NCBI GenBank assembly: GCA_965178125.1
Contig: OZ237772.1
Location: 310,001 to 374,000, forward strand
Reading direction: 5' to 3'
DNA from: Bilabrum cf. latius
Lineage: Eukaryota > Bigyra: Bicosoecida > Bigyra > Bicosoecida
Length of the DNA stretch: 64,000 nucleotides
The notes below the pieces were generated by a model. That model made no database searches, was not told the origin of the DNA, and saw only the letters and a list, made by a program, of their open reading frames with translations. A program made the translations under genes and the position numbers. Below, in pieces: positions 1 through 13,816 of this stretch. Every line of letters begins with the position of its first letter. Position 1 is the stretch's first letter.

Positions 1-485
1 TGCGCACTAGCACGCGTATGCTGCACCTAACTCTGAGGTGAAACATCAGGGTTGACTGCAGCAGCGATGCTAGTTTTCCTTGCTGCTTCACCGCTGGTCT
101 ATGTCTCCATCCTTGCACGCACTGCTGCCAACGCAGCAGGCCACATGCCACAGAACAACACCAACAAGTGTCCAGACGGGTCAAAAACCCATCCAGATGG
201 ATTATTCAAACGCTATATGTGCTTGATCCAGCGCACAGTTGGGGCTAATACCAAAAAGCTGCCGATCGAGGCCGTAATGTCGTCGCTGGTTATGTTGCCG
301 CAAGCAGGCAGCGACGCTAGTATCCATGGCAACGGGCCAAAGAGTCCGGTAAACCTGCCGATTAGTAATGCCGCGCTCCAACCGACGTTTGATTCGAACG
401 AGGCTTGAGAGAATACTCGAAGCACAGACAGCGAAAGTGCAACCGCCGGGAAGATCAACCCAAACTGCCCTTTATACGCCAGCAT
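1..485 (-). CDS. Tentative secretory/membrane protein, N-terminal part, runs off left edge
   Basis: On the minus strand an ORF starts with ATG at 485 and stays open to position 1 if TAG is read as sense; no TAA or TGA occurs in about 161 codons, and four TAGs are in frame (the first at 213-215). The N terminus (MLAYKGQFGLIFPAVALSLS) looks like a signal peptide or membrane anchor. I see no recognisable domain. A plus-strand ORF of 114 codons (67-408, ending TGA) also starts with a hydrophobic stretch, and the two cannot both be conventional genes. The longer ORF that accepts TAG, as other genes here do, is preferred only weakly. Confidence 0.3.
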
Positions 486-663
486 TGTACGCCACGCCGC
501 GCTCAACAACTAAACAGGATATTTTACTGTGTACTCATAGTAAAGGTCCCGGTCAACAAACACTTAGCAGTGTGATAGATGACATTTGATTGCTGTCGTC
601 ACAGCTGCCACTAGCACGCCGCGACTTTGTTGCAGCCTGGCGCAAACTAGTGAGCAAGCAAGC

Positions 664-2407
664 ATGGCTGCACGGATGCGACCGGACTATGACGATGATT
701 TCTTCGGGTCGATGAGTGATGACGATGAAACAAGTGGGAAAGGCGATCTTTGGGGCGCAGATCGCGACAGGCAGGCGGCCACCGCTTCTGCAACCAAGGC
801 AGCGTACAGAGAAGCAGCCGGTAATGCGAAAGAAAATGGAACCCAAGACGGATTTAATCAAGGATTCTCATCGGGTATGCGTATGGGCTTTGCTCGCGGT
901 TTCGTACACCAAGCAGCGGTGTGAGAACAAGACGTGGCATTCGTGCAATCGAAAGAAGCATGCCTAGCGAGTTTGAAGTTTGAACAACGTTTCCTGATGT
1001 TCCAACTTGCGCAGATCTATGGCGCTTGCGTTGCGAGAAAGGCGACACTTGCATCCGTTGGCCATCGGGAGGGCGACCGAGCAGCTGCGGGCGCTCATGC
1101 TCGCCACTGCAACGAAGCACCGGTTGGGCACAGAAAGATACCCAGCAGCGGAACACGCCGTGCAATCTCTCATGAAACGATCAGCCCGACCCCCAATGAA
1201 CCTCATTGCGGAGGAAAGGAGGAAAACTGACGCGAAGAGGGAGGCAGCCGCGCTGGCGGGGGAGCAGGACTTCAGCCGGTGCACCGAGGTCGAGGCGGCC
1301 CGACTGGTTCATGAAGGTTCGCTGAAGCGTCTCCGCCAGGTCGCCGAGATGCACATGGAAGCAGTGGAGGAGATGGAGCGACCCGCTGAATCGGTGGCGG
1401 GTGGCGACGGCGCGGAGGCTGTCACCGGGAGTGGCGCACATGCGGCTGCTGGCGATACTGACTCGGCTGGTGCTGCTGCTGCAGATGGCTAGGCAGTGGG
1501 GGGCGCCAGTGGTGGTGCCGATAGTAGTGTGACGAGTGGAGCGGGGGAGGGTCTGGCAGCTCGGAGGGCGGCGAGACGACGGAAAGGGAGGGGTGGCGGG
1601 GCGGTTGCAACCGACGGTTCCGCTGGCGGCGCCGCCGGGCAGGCTACCCTGTCTCTGGATGGGGGTGCGGCGGCCGAGCCGTCAGACCCGGCACAAAGCA
1701 ACCCGCGTGGAAGTGCCAGTGGCAGTGCAGCAGCAGGTACTGCTGATTCTGATTCTACCGGCAAAGATGGGGATACATCGGTTAGTGCAGATGCAGCAAG
1801 TGCAGCTGAAACGGAATTGGCAGTGCCAGCCTCCAGGGTGGAAGCACTGGTCCAGCGGGTCGGTGCGCGGCGCCGCAACGCTGGACCTGCGGAACCAAGC
1901 GACCCACTCCTCCCTGCCCGGCTCGCCGGACTCCTCGCTTCAATACTGCAGCGGCTAGCGGGCGAATTGGTGGAAGACGGGGGCAAAGAGGATGTGTAGA
2001 AGGAGGTGGGTCTAGGGGAGGCCCGTGGTGGGGCAGGGGCTGGAAGTGGGGCAGGGGTCGGGGAGGGGGCAGGGGCTGATTCTAGCACCGACGTGCGGAG
2101 CGGGCGGCTTGCGCTGGCATCCGTACTTGTGCGAGCAGTTGGCTCGCTCGACATGCAGGGTGCACTGCGCGATAGTGCGAGCGGGGCGGGGGCTGGCGGT
2201 CGAGTGGCAGGGGCTGCTGGTGATGCCGCGTAGTCCAGCGGAGAAGCTGATGCAGAAGAAGAACATGAGTAGGCCAGTGAAGGGAATGCCCCAGTGGACC
2301 GTGCAGTCCCTGTGTTCGGGCTCGGGGACGTGCGGGCGTGGGGGGTGGGGGGTCGCATCGTGGGCGAACAGGGCGCGGGGGACAAAAAAACGCGTGAGGG
2401 GTGGTAA
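664..2407 (+). CDS. Yae1-like protein with long low-complexity C-terminal extension
   Basis: Exon 1 runs 664-920 and exon 2 runs 1015-2407, with an intron 921-1014 (GTGAGA...GCAG, phase 2). Joined they give 549 residues ending in TAA. The N-terminal 85 residues have an acidic start, then a Gly-every-fourth-residue segment (GTQDGFNQGFSSGMRMGF) typical of the Yae1/Lto1 deca-GX3 family. Yae1 and Lto1 form an adaptor that recruits the Fe-S protein ABCE1/Rli1 to the cytosolic iron-sulfur targeting complex; that role is family knowledge. After the intron comes an Ala/Arg/Glu-rich helical part (residues ~86-165), then about 380 residues of Gly/Ala/Ser-rich sequence. In-frame UAGs lie at 1490, 1997, 2231 and 2270. 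Known Yae1 proteins are far shorter, so the extension may be a lineage insert. The match rests on one short motif. Confidence 0.5.
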
Positions 2408-2538
2408 ATTTCGCGCTTAACTTCAACCGGCACCATGCGAATAATGTCGAATTGCGGGGCTGCAGCATCCCAGACATGGGTAGATATAAGGTTGGTATCG
2501 AACAACCACTTGTCTATTCACTGCACGAAAGATAAAGC

Positions 2539-2929
2539 TCAGTTCGTCTCCGCATCACCGCCGGCCTCGTCGGCCTTCCCTGCCTCAGGATCCGAGTAGA
2601 ACATTGGCAACATGCTATGCCTAGTAGCTGGAGGCACAGCGGGCCAAGCAGCCCACACAGCAAAGACCAGCGCGGGCACGGCCCAGCGACCAGCTGCAAT
2701 GTTTGTAAGAAATGCAGCATTAGAGAGCAAAAACATGATTTGCAGTTGCACTACGCATGTTTAATCTTGCAGCATGCACAGCACAATTCAAATCGAACAA
2801 CCTATCAATCCATAGTTGTTGATGGGTGCGCGATGCAGACGCACCAACTGGACTGCCCAAGCCTCAAGTAAATGTCAACTCACCACGTCCGGCCCAATGT
2901 CCGGCAAATCGGATAGAGTTAAGCGCCAT
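2539..2929 (-). CDS. Small single-span membrane protein (66 residues)
   Basis: Exon 1 (2929-2884) encodes MALNSIRFAGHWAGR and ends at a GTGAGT donor in phase 1. Exon 2 (2693-2539) follows a TTGCAG acceptor and ends in TGA. The join is in frame and gives 66 residues: a short basic amphipathic N terminus, one hydrophobic span (WAVPALVFAVWAAWPAV), then an acidic C terminus. The shape resembles small supernumerary subunits of mitochondrial inner-membrane complexes, but I recognise no family. The gene is divergent from the dehydrogenase gene starting at 3101, with about 170 bp between the two ATGs that probably holds both promoters. Intron 2694-2883. Confidence 0.55.
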
Positions 2930-3100
2930 TCTATCTCCGAAGTCTACCTTGAATCAGAGTTTTGTCCGGACCAGCACCTCTCGTACTTTTTGTTCGATAT
3001 TTCGGATGTACACCGTACTTAACACAAATGTGACGAGTCCGACATCCACGGGCCTTCCGTGCACGTGTGTGGGCTCAGTAGGCTCCACTAGATCCTTACC

Positions 3101-6100
3101 ATGCAATTTTATGGACTATTACAGATATTAATAGCATGCTTGCTGTCATCTATCGCGTGGGCCAGCTCTGAACCCGTGGAATAGCCGTAGGAGGCGTCGC
3201 AGTTCGTGTTTATTGGATCGAACGGCAACTTGGCACACCGATACGTCTGGCCCGCTCTGTTTCGCATTTGGTCCGTGCAAGGTCCGGAGTATTTCTAGGT
3301 AGTAGCAGTTGTACGGCGTCAAAGGGACGTGGAATCTCTCAAGGAGAAAATATCTTAGAATCACCAGTGCACCGATGACGACAGCGATGCTGGTGATTTC
3401 ATCGCAACAGGGCTACCTGCCGGGTGCAGCAGGCGAGCAGCCCAGTTTGCCTCGGCTGTACGTGTTGTGGTTGCGAGAGACCCCGATGCAGACTATTTCG
3501 ATGTCGCCAACGCGCTCGGGCCACAGGTGGGGGATCTCGAATCGACAGCAAACCACGGCACTCCATCCCCTTTGCCTGTCGGAAACCGGATTTTCTACGT
3601 TGCAACACCACCCTCTGCCTTTGCAAGCGTGGCAGCCGGCCTGCACAAGCACTGTGTGGGACCCGGAGCCGTTCCCGCCTCGATCGCGCGCTCCAGCAAG
3701 CTCGTGCTAGAGAAGCCCATTGGGAGGGATCGGAGCAGCGCAGAGGCCCTTCTGGGAGGGCTCAGGGAACAGTGGGGCGAGGGGAACGTCCTCCTCATGG
3801 ACCACTTCCTCGGGAAGCGAGGCGCACAGATGATACCCGCTGCGAGAGCAGCAGCGGGGGAGGGACTGAGGTCATTTGCCTGGGACTGGATCAACCTCAA
3901 GGCGGTGGACGTTCTGGTGACCGAAACAGATCCGTTGAGCCCAGAGCGGGCGGACACGTACGCTGAGCTCGGCGTCGTACGGGACGTGATGCAGTCGCAC
4001 GCTACCCAGCTGGCGTCCCTGGTTCTCGGTCCGCTCTCGACCGGCTCAGCCGACAAGAGCCGCATTGACCACCCCACCGGTCGCAAGAGCGACTCCAAGG
4101 CGCACCCCACTGACAGTGCAGCAGGCTACCTCAAGCAGTACAAGAAGCCCGCCGGGGTGGTAAGTAGCGTGCGGATTGGAGATGTCGGATCCGCCAGCGT
4201 CCCTTCCGACGCGAGGACGCGCGTCGCTCTCGGGTTCGAACCCGCGCGCGGTGCCGGCAGGCACAAGCGCTCTCTTGTGCTTGGCCGGCACTACGATGCT
4301 GACGAGTGCGACACGCAGGGGGTGTCCTCGTCCTCCTCGGCTGGATCGCGGGCACTGAACGGCACGACGTGCGCCATCAAGGGCGGGGGCAACGGCGATG
4401 ATTCTGGCTCCGAATCCAGCAGGTCACGCACCCCTACGGCCGCCCGCGCGAGCATGATGCTGCACGTGGGTCTGCAGGCGCTCTCCGGCAGCGAAGGTTC
4501 CTCGCAGGGTTCGCTGGTCGTCCCGCCACTCCCCTCCCCGGAGCGTCTGGTGCAGGACCCCATGCTCGTGGGTGTACCCATGGCAGTTGTGGCCGGCAAG
4601 GGCCTGGGAAAGCGGGTGGCAGCCGTCCGCCTGCACACCCAGCACGGCGGCAGGGTCACCTTTGTTGTCCAGGGAACAATGCCGGTGGTGGCACCGGTGC
4701 CCGAGGGGGTGCTCCTGCGGGCGGCCGAATCGGCGCTGAGGGCCGCAGCGGGCCTGGCGAACTCTGACGAACCTTCCCTGGACCAGGTGCTGGAGTCGTG
4801 CTCGCAGGACGCTTTCAGCGGCCTGCCCGCGTGGAGGCCAGAGGGGGTGTACGCGAGCGAGGGAACAAGCGACGGCGATGGCACGGGTGCCGCAGGGGCA
4901 GCGGCGTATCGCGGCACGCTGACGAACGCAGGGCGCGTGCGGTTCGCCTTCGAGGCGTGGGCACTGGAGGTTGCAACCGGTACGCCGGGTCCAGGGAACA
5001 ACGTGACGTACCCCACGGCGGAGGAGGACGTGGCCCGTGCTGCCGCGGAGGCCGTGCGGCACGCAGCCATGAGTGCCCAGCTCGGCGTGGAGCTGGTGGA
5101 GGTACACGGCCCCGCCTTCATCGTGGAGCGGCCAGTCGAGCGGAAGCTGCAGATCCCCAGGCCAGCAGGCGTGCCCTCGGGGATGCGACTGGCGATCGGG
5201 TGGGACGAACCGAACCCGTAGGTGCTCGTCGCAGTGATGGACCCCTCCTCGATCCCAGGGAACAGTCCAGGGAACAGCCCAGGGAACAAGGGGGCGCAGC
5301 TCGAGGGCGCCATCGCCAGGCTAGAGGCAAGCGGCAGCTCCGTGGCCGCATACGCGCGCGTCCTACACGCCGCCCTCACCCCCGACACGGCCGATGACGC
5401 GCAGCTCTTCGCCTCACCACTCGAGGTGCTGGCTGCATGGCGGGCTTGGGACCCAGTGGTGCAGCGAGCGGAGGGGACCGGGCCTTTCGCCAGGGCAGCG
5501 CGGCTGGAGGCCGCTCGCCTTGCACGGCTGTCTTCTGCTGCCGCTGCCGCTGCCGCTGCTGTTCCTCAGGGAACAACCAACGCCACGGATGTGTTCCCTG
5601 GAAGTTCCGGCTCCGAGTCCTCCGTGGTGGACGAGGCCCTGATCGAGGAGCAGCGCGAGGAGGCCGATAGGCTTGCCATGGCGAGGGAGGTGATCGAGGG
5701 GCTGACCCCGCAGCAGAAGAAGAGCTTCGGGGCTGTGGCGGAGGAGGCCGAGGCCGACATGGGAGACTCCCGTGTGACGAGTGGGATCTCGCTCCCGAGC
5801 GCGCACAGCGACGTGGATGCCACGAAGGTGCTTCCTCCGGTACGGCTGTACAGGCCCGGCGAGACCGACTGGTTGGGTCTGGACGGCCCCGCGATGTGGG
5901 TGCGGTGTGACGATAACCAGTGTTCCCTGGATTCGATGGCCGTGGGTGACGCCGCCAAGGCGGGCATGCTGCCCCCCATGGCTCGGGAGGCTGCACTGCA
6001 GCGCCAGGAGCTGCTGAGGCAGGGCAAGCGGCCCCTCAAGGCCTCCTCGGGGCCCTCCACCGTGGACCGGCTGTATGACCTGATGGAGGAGGAGGCCAAG

Positions 6101-6277
6101 GAGATGTGCGTGGGGGTGGATGGAGTTGCACGGCATTGCGGCGCGTGGATGCAGGGAGCCATGGAAGACGCGGCCAGGAAGATGAAGATGAAGAACAACA
6201 AGTCGGAGTTGGAGAAGGAGAAAGTGGGAGGGTCCGGAGGGGGGAGGAGGCAGCGGCCGAGGAGCCAGGCAAGCTGA
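3101..6277 (+). CDS. Secretory-pathway glucose-6-phosphate (hexose-6-phosphate) dehydrogenase
   Basis: A single exon of 1058 residues ends in TGA. The start at 3101 gives a clear signal peptide (MQFYGLLQILIACLLSSIAW, residues 1-20), so the enzyme probably enters the ER. The NADP-binding loop is GSNGNLA (39-45), where the family has GxxGDLA. Next come EKPIGRD (~206), the catalytic DHFLGK (~233), a motif like human GIIRDVMQNH (LGVVRDVMQSH, ~290) and VPMAVVAGKGL (~492). The family reaction oxidises the sugar phosphate to the lactone, making NADPH. In-frame UAGs lie at 3182, 3188, 3296, 3356 and 5219; the region after the last still aligns with the G6PDH C terminus (LEVLAAWRAWDP). The final ~250 residues hold an unassigned segment with a W/C-containing patch and a basic tail. 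I see no 6-phosphogluconolactonase domain, unlike animal H6PD. Cytosolic location is possible if the leader is not cleaved. Confidence 0.85.
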
Positions 6278-6712
6278 TAGTGGTAGTGGTGGTGGTGATG
6301 GTGGTGGTGGTGATGGTGATGCGAATGATGTGCAGTGGGTACGTCCCTCTGCTGCGGCTGGAGCGACCATGTGGACCACTCCCCTTCCCGCCCCCTCGTA
6401 TTCAGCCAGTGATTTCCCAGCGCTGTGCGGTCGCCAGAAGTTGCTGCTACTGCTGCTGCTGTCCGATTCGGAGCGAATGGTGCGTCAGGATCGGATCGGA
6501 TCAGGTGCCCGCTGCTCGTGTTTGCTATCTGCACTTTCCTGCGGGAAATGCAATATCAACGTTATTGGAAGGCCACCGGCATGCATACGTATTTGAGCAA
6601 AGCGGGTTGACGCACAGGCCAAAACGTCGACAACATCCGTGGTGACGCATGTCAAATCCGGAGCCACGCACCGTCCGCCATCACTTGTCCCTCCCCATCC
6701 ACTCTAATCAAC

Positions 6713-9511
<2,799 letters not shown>

Positions 9512-9851
9512 ACTACTCTCATAGGTGTGTTGTTTATCGCCCGCACCAGACCAATCGCGAATCGCAATCTATTCTTCAGCGGAACTCATACGCGCGGCGC
9601 CAAAAGTGAAACTCTAGGTGACGGTTTACAATCGTGAGCGACCCAGCGGCGTACCCACTCATTACCCACTTCAATCGAAGCTAGCGCAATCTTCGATACG
9701 AACACATTTCTTAACACTAAGGAGCTGCCTCGAATTTCCACCAGATTGACACGAACCTGGCATTGCGTCGATTGAATCCACCCATCGACATCGACCGCTG
9801 GATTCTTCAAGCAATAGTTGACTAGTGACTGCCAATCACAGTAGCTTTGAC
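9512..9851. other. Intergenic region, no gene seen
   Basis: 340 bp between the Vms1/ANKZF1-like stop and the coiled-coil protein start. It is less GC-rich than its neighbours. It presumably holds the 3' end of one gene and the promoter of the next; I see no recognisable element. Confidence 0.6.
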
Positions 9852-11693
9852 ATGTACGGAAGACAAAGACATAGGTCTGGAAGGCGAACCGAGGGGGCCT
9901 CCCAGGGCAGGGGGCAGGCGCCACCTCCGAATTCCAGCGGCACTGCCGCTGCCGTAGCATCAAACCTGCAGCAGCAGGTGCACTTGCTCGAGCTGGAAAT
10001 CCACGCTAGAAGGAAGGAAGCAGCGGAGCAGGAACGCAATCGCAAGGCGGAAGAGGCCATTCTGCACGCGGGGAGAGACACGCAGCCGCCGCCGCTGCCG
10101 CCCCAGTCCTCCCGATTCGCAGCTCGCTCCGCGCTGGGCCGTCACGCAGCGGCCCAGCACGCATCAGGCAGGAAATCAGTGCAGATGCAGTATGAATCGA
10201 GCAGGCCAGGAACCACCCACCGATCTGCCCCGACCACTTCCTCCATTCGAGGCGGTGTCCGCAGCAGCAAGCCGGCAGAAGAAGGGAGCGAACGCCTAGA
10301 GACCGAGCACGGAGCAGGTGCCCGGGGGCAGGCGAGCGCCCGAGCAAGCGGACCAGTCCCCACCGACTACGACCACGCCGGCAGCGGTGCAGCTGCCGCG
10401 GGTGGCTTCGACGGCGGCATGGGTGTGACGAGTGGCCCCGAGGAGGGCCTTGACGACGACGAGCTGCTCCTCGCATTCCGCCGCCGGCTCCGCAGGCAGC
10501 AGGACGCTGCGAGGCGGGCAGAGGCGGAGTCGCAGCGCCGTGAGGCATTCCTCCGGAGGCAATCGGAGGTGCAGGGGGCCGTGGCGGCTCAGCTGCGACA
10601 GGAGCTCAGGCGGCAGGCAGACCTGCACGAGGAGCAGAGGAGGTCCTGGGCGGCTGCAAGGGAGGACGCTGAGCTCCGGGCCAGGCGGGCGGCGGCCGCG
10701 GCATCTCGCGCCACGGACGGCCGCAAGAGGAGCGAGGACCGTGCCAAGGAGGAGGAGCAGGCGCTCCGATCGGATGTTGAGGCATTGCAGGCCCGACTCA
10801 GGGAACAAGTCGCGGCCAGGGCGGCGGCGGACGATGCTGCGGAACAGGCCTCCGGCGCCGCGCAAGAGGCCTCGAGGGCGAGTGCGGCCGCAGAGAGCCG
10901 AGCGGATGACGAGCGGCGCCGCGCATTGGACGCGCGTGCGGAACTAGACCGCGCGCAGCAGGCCGCGCGGGGATACCAGGAGGAGGCAGCCAAGGCCGAG
11001 GGGCGAGCACAGGCTGCAGAGGCCGCGCAGGCAGCGGGGGAGAGAACAATCGCGGAACTTTCCGCGAAATTGCGAGAGGCGGGCGAGCGTGAGTCTAGGC
11101 TTCGCTCTGAGCTATCGGCGGTGCGGGAGCAGCTGCGTGAGGGCGAGGAGCGTTGCGACCAAGCGGGTAGGGAGGTGGTCGCGGCGAGGGAGGAGAGAGA
11201 CGATGCAGTCGGCCGCGCGGCTGATTCCGCAGAGGCTCGGCGGAGCGCGGAGGCTGCTGCAGCGCACTACCAGAGGCAGGAGCAGGAGGCGAGGCACAGG
11301 GCAGCGAACGCGGAGGCTGCTGCGGCGGCCGCTCGCCGGGACGCTGCAGCCGCACGTGCCGCCGCCGAAGATGATGCTAGTCGGCGGGCGGCCGCTGAAG
11401 GGGCAGCGGCGGAGGCGGCGGCAGCCGCAGAGGCGTCGGGAGCGGCGCTCGCAGCGGGGCGGGAGCGGGAGGCCAGGTTGCTGGAGCAGCTGCAGGAGAA
11501 GCAGTCGCAGCTGGGGGCTGTTCTTGGGCGGGGGAGCAACGGCGGGGGTTTTGGTGGAGTGACGAGTGATGGGGTGCCATTGGAAGGGGGTGGCATGGAT
11601 GCGTCCGGGCTGGAGGAAGACGAAGAAGAAGGGCACTCGCAGTAGCATGGGCGAGGCGCGGGCGGGTACCGGGACGAGGGTGGGGAGTACTGA
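9852..11693 (+). CDS. Arg/Glu/Ala-rich coiled-coil protein
   Basis: A single exon encodes 613 residues. The frame passes one UAG at 11643 and ends in TGA at 11691. The N-terminal ~90 residues are basic and contain a short helix (LQQQVHLLELEIHARRKEA). After a Ser/Pro/Gly linker, residues ~195-560 are an almost continuous heptad-type coiled coil rich in Arg, Glu, Ala and Gln. The C terminus is Gly-rich and acidic. I do not recognise a specific family; cytoskeletal or centrosomal/basal-body proteins have this look, but that is a guess from composition. The tandem-oriented neighbours give no functional clue. Confidence 0.75.
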
Positions 11694-11846
11694 GTTGGTG
11701 ACACGCAAATCATGAAGAATCATGCGGATAAGGGTCGCACCGCATCATCGTAGCCGCGCCTGGCACCTTGCACTCGTCATCGCACCAAATCTTGCAGTTG
11801 GCTGCCGGAGATCGAGCTTTCCACTTGTTCAAAAGGTCGTGATAGA

Positions 11847-13777
11847 ATGCGCGCACCAGTGGTAGCATTGATATTATTTGGTCTTACGCTATCCTATGTG
11901 CCAGTCTCATTTAGTGCGATCGTCCGACCTGTGCAACACGATGATGAGAGTGCTGCACAGCAGGGATCCTCGATGCCTCGGGATGAACAGGGCCAAGACA
12001 TTAATGTTTCAGATAAACCACAATTGGTGGCCTCTACAAAGGATACGATTCCATCCTTGAGTAGTCACACCTCAGCTAATGATGACGCAGATGGCGAAGC
12101 ATCTCACACGCAGCCGGAGCCGCAAGAGCATGCCATCCGGGGCAAGCACGAAGCAGGTGGATAGCAGGCTGCTACAGATAGTGTCTAGGTCATGCAAGGC
12201 AATCAAATAGATAGTGGCGCCAATGCCTCTGTCGTGATGAATACGGTTGCATCAGGCGAGCCATCGAGCGGGCAAGAGGTGCCAAGAGCAGGGACGCCCG
12301 CAGTGATGGCCCAATCAGAGCAGGATGCATCCGTGCTCGCACCACTGCCGCCGTGCAGATATGCATCCGCTGCACCAGTCCTTTGGACCGATCTAGGAAT
12401 TGCTTCCGGCGGTGCTGTTCCGCTGTGGGGCGGCGATGGCGACTGCGGGACAGTGCCACAAGACGGAGTAGCAGAGCCACTTGACGCAGACACCGATAGT
12501 CACCAATCCTCCAGTGGCAATGCGCACGCCGAGGCGAATGCTGAGGCAGAGGACCGTACCATCACCACCACCACTGCCACCGCCACCGCCGCCGCCACCG
12601 CCGCCGCCACCGCGACCGCATTCTACAGGTCGGTCCAGACGTGGCTAGATGGAGTCAAGGCGGGACGGAGGGGACCTCCCATTGGTAGCGTGCACTTTGG
12701 ATCCGAACATGACGCGCCTGCCACGGGCCAGATAGACGTGCCCGGCATGCCCCCGGGAGGCTTCGCGGTGTTCCCTGCCAGCTCCCCCTCGTGGCAGGGT
12801 GACCAGCGGGGGGCTGCGCCAGCGAGCGTTGACGCCGGCGCCGCGCCATTGCCGCCGTCGGTTCCGCTGTTGTGGTCGCTCAGGGAACAGATGGCGTTGT
12901 ACCGGAGAGTGTTGGTCGTCAGGGTGAGCTGCCTTGGAGATGCACCCACCGCGCTTCTTGAGGAGGCATTGGCTCCCGATCGGAGCAAGGGCATGCTGGT
13001 GCTGCTGCCCCCCAAGGCGGCATGGAGCGAGGAGACTCGAGGGGGTTGGCGCCGCGCACTGCGGAACTTCGAGGTGTACATGCTGCGTCGCGCCGTTCCC
13101 GTGCCGGTGTTCTTTGCTCTCGAAGAGCCGTCTGGGCAGGCCGCGCGACTGCATCGCGAGGCGTACGACGGTTGGGAGTGCCGTCGCACGGATGGACAAG
13201 GCACTGATGGTAGCGTCTCGTGTGACGAGTGGAGCGCATGCCCGGCGACCCCCCCTGCAGACCTAACGGTGGCTGCTTCAAGCGCGGACCGGGCCGGGCA
13301 TGTCAACGGCGGCGACGATGCGCACTCATCACACGGCAGGGATCCATGGTACCTCCGGTGGCTGCCCGCCAACGACAGAAAGGCCGTCCGTCGCATGCTG
13401 GCCAACATCGGGGACGAGGCGGGGAGCGCGATGTCGCTGCGGATCCAGGGAACATGGAGCACGGGGGGCGTGGCGGGGTCGGCGATGGAGGCATCGGCGG
13501 CGGCGGGTGGGCAGGGCACAGCGGAGGGTGGGGCGCCTGCGGTGGGACCCGGGCAGGTGCACGGCACTGCAGACGACGATGGGCCCAGCGATGGATCCGG
13601 AGTAGATGCCGGGAGCGGAACGTAGGAAGCCGGCGCCGCGCAATCGACCCCGCGCCGGGGCAGGAAGCAGGCAGCCACACCCCCCCTGGCAGCCGTGGCA
13701 GTAGAGGCTAGGGTAGGCGCGGACATGTCCAGGAAAGGCGCGCTGGCGAGGAGGCTGACCCTCCTGGCACAGCAGGT

Positions 13778-13816
<39 letters not shown>

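Noticed and set aside
67-408. Plus-strand ORF of 114 codons with a hydrophobic start
   Set aside because: It overlaps a minus-strand ORF that is open to the window edge and has a better signal-like start. Neither has a domain; I kept the longer one at low confidence.
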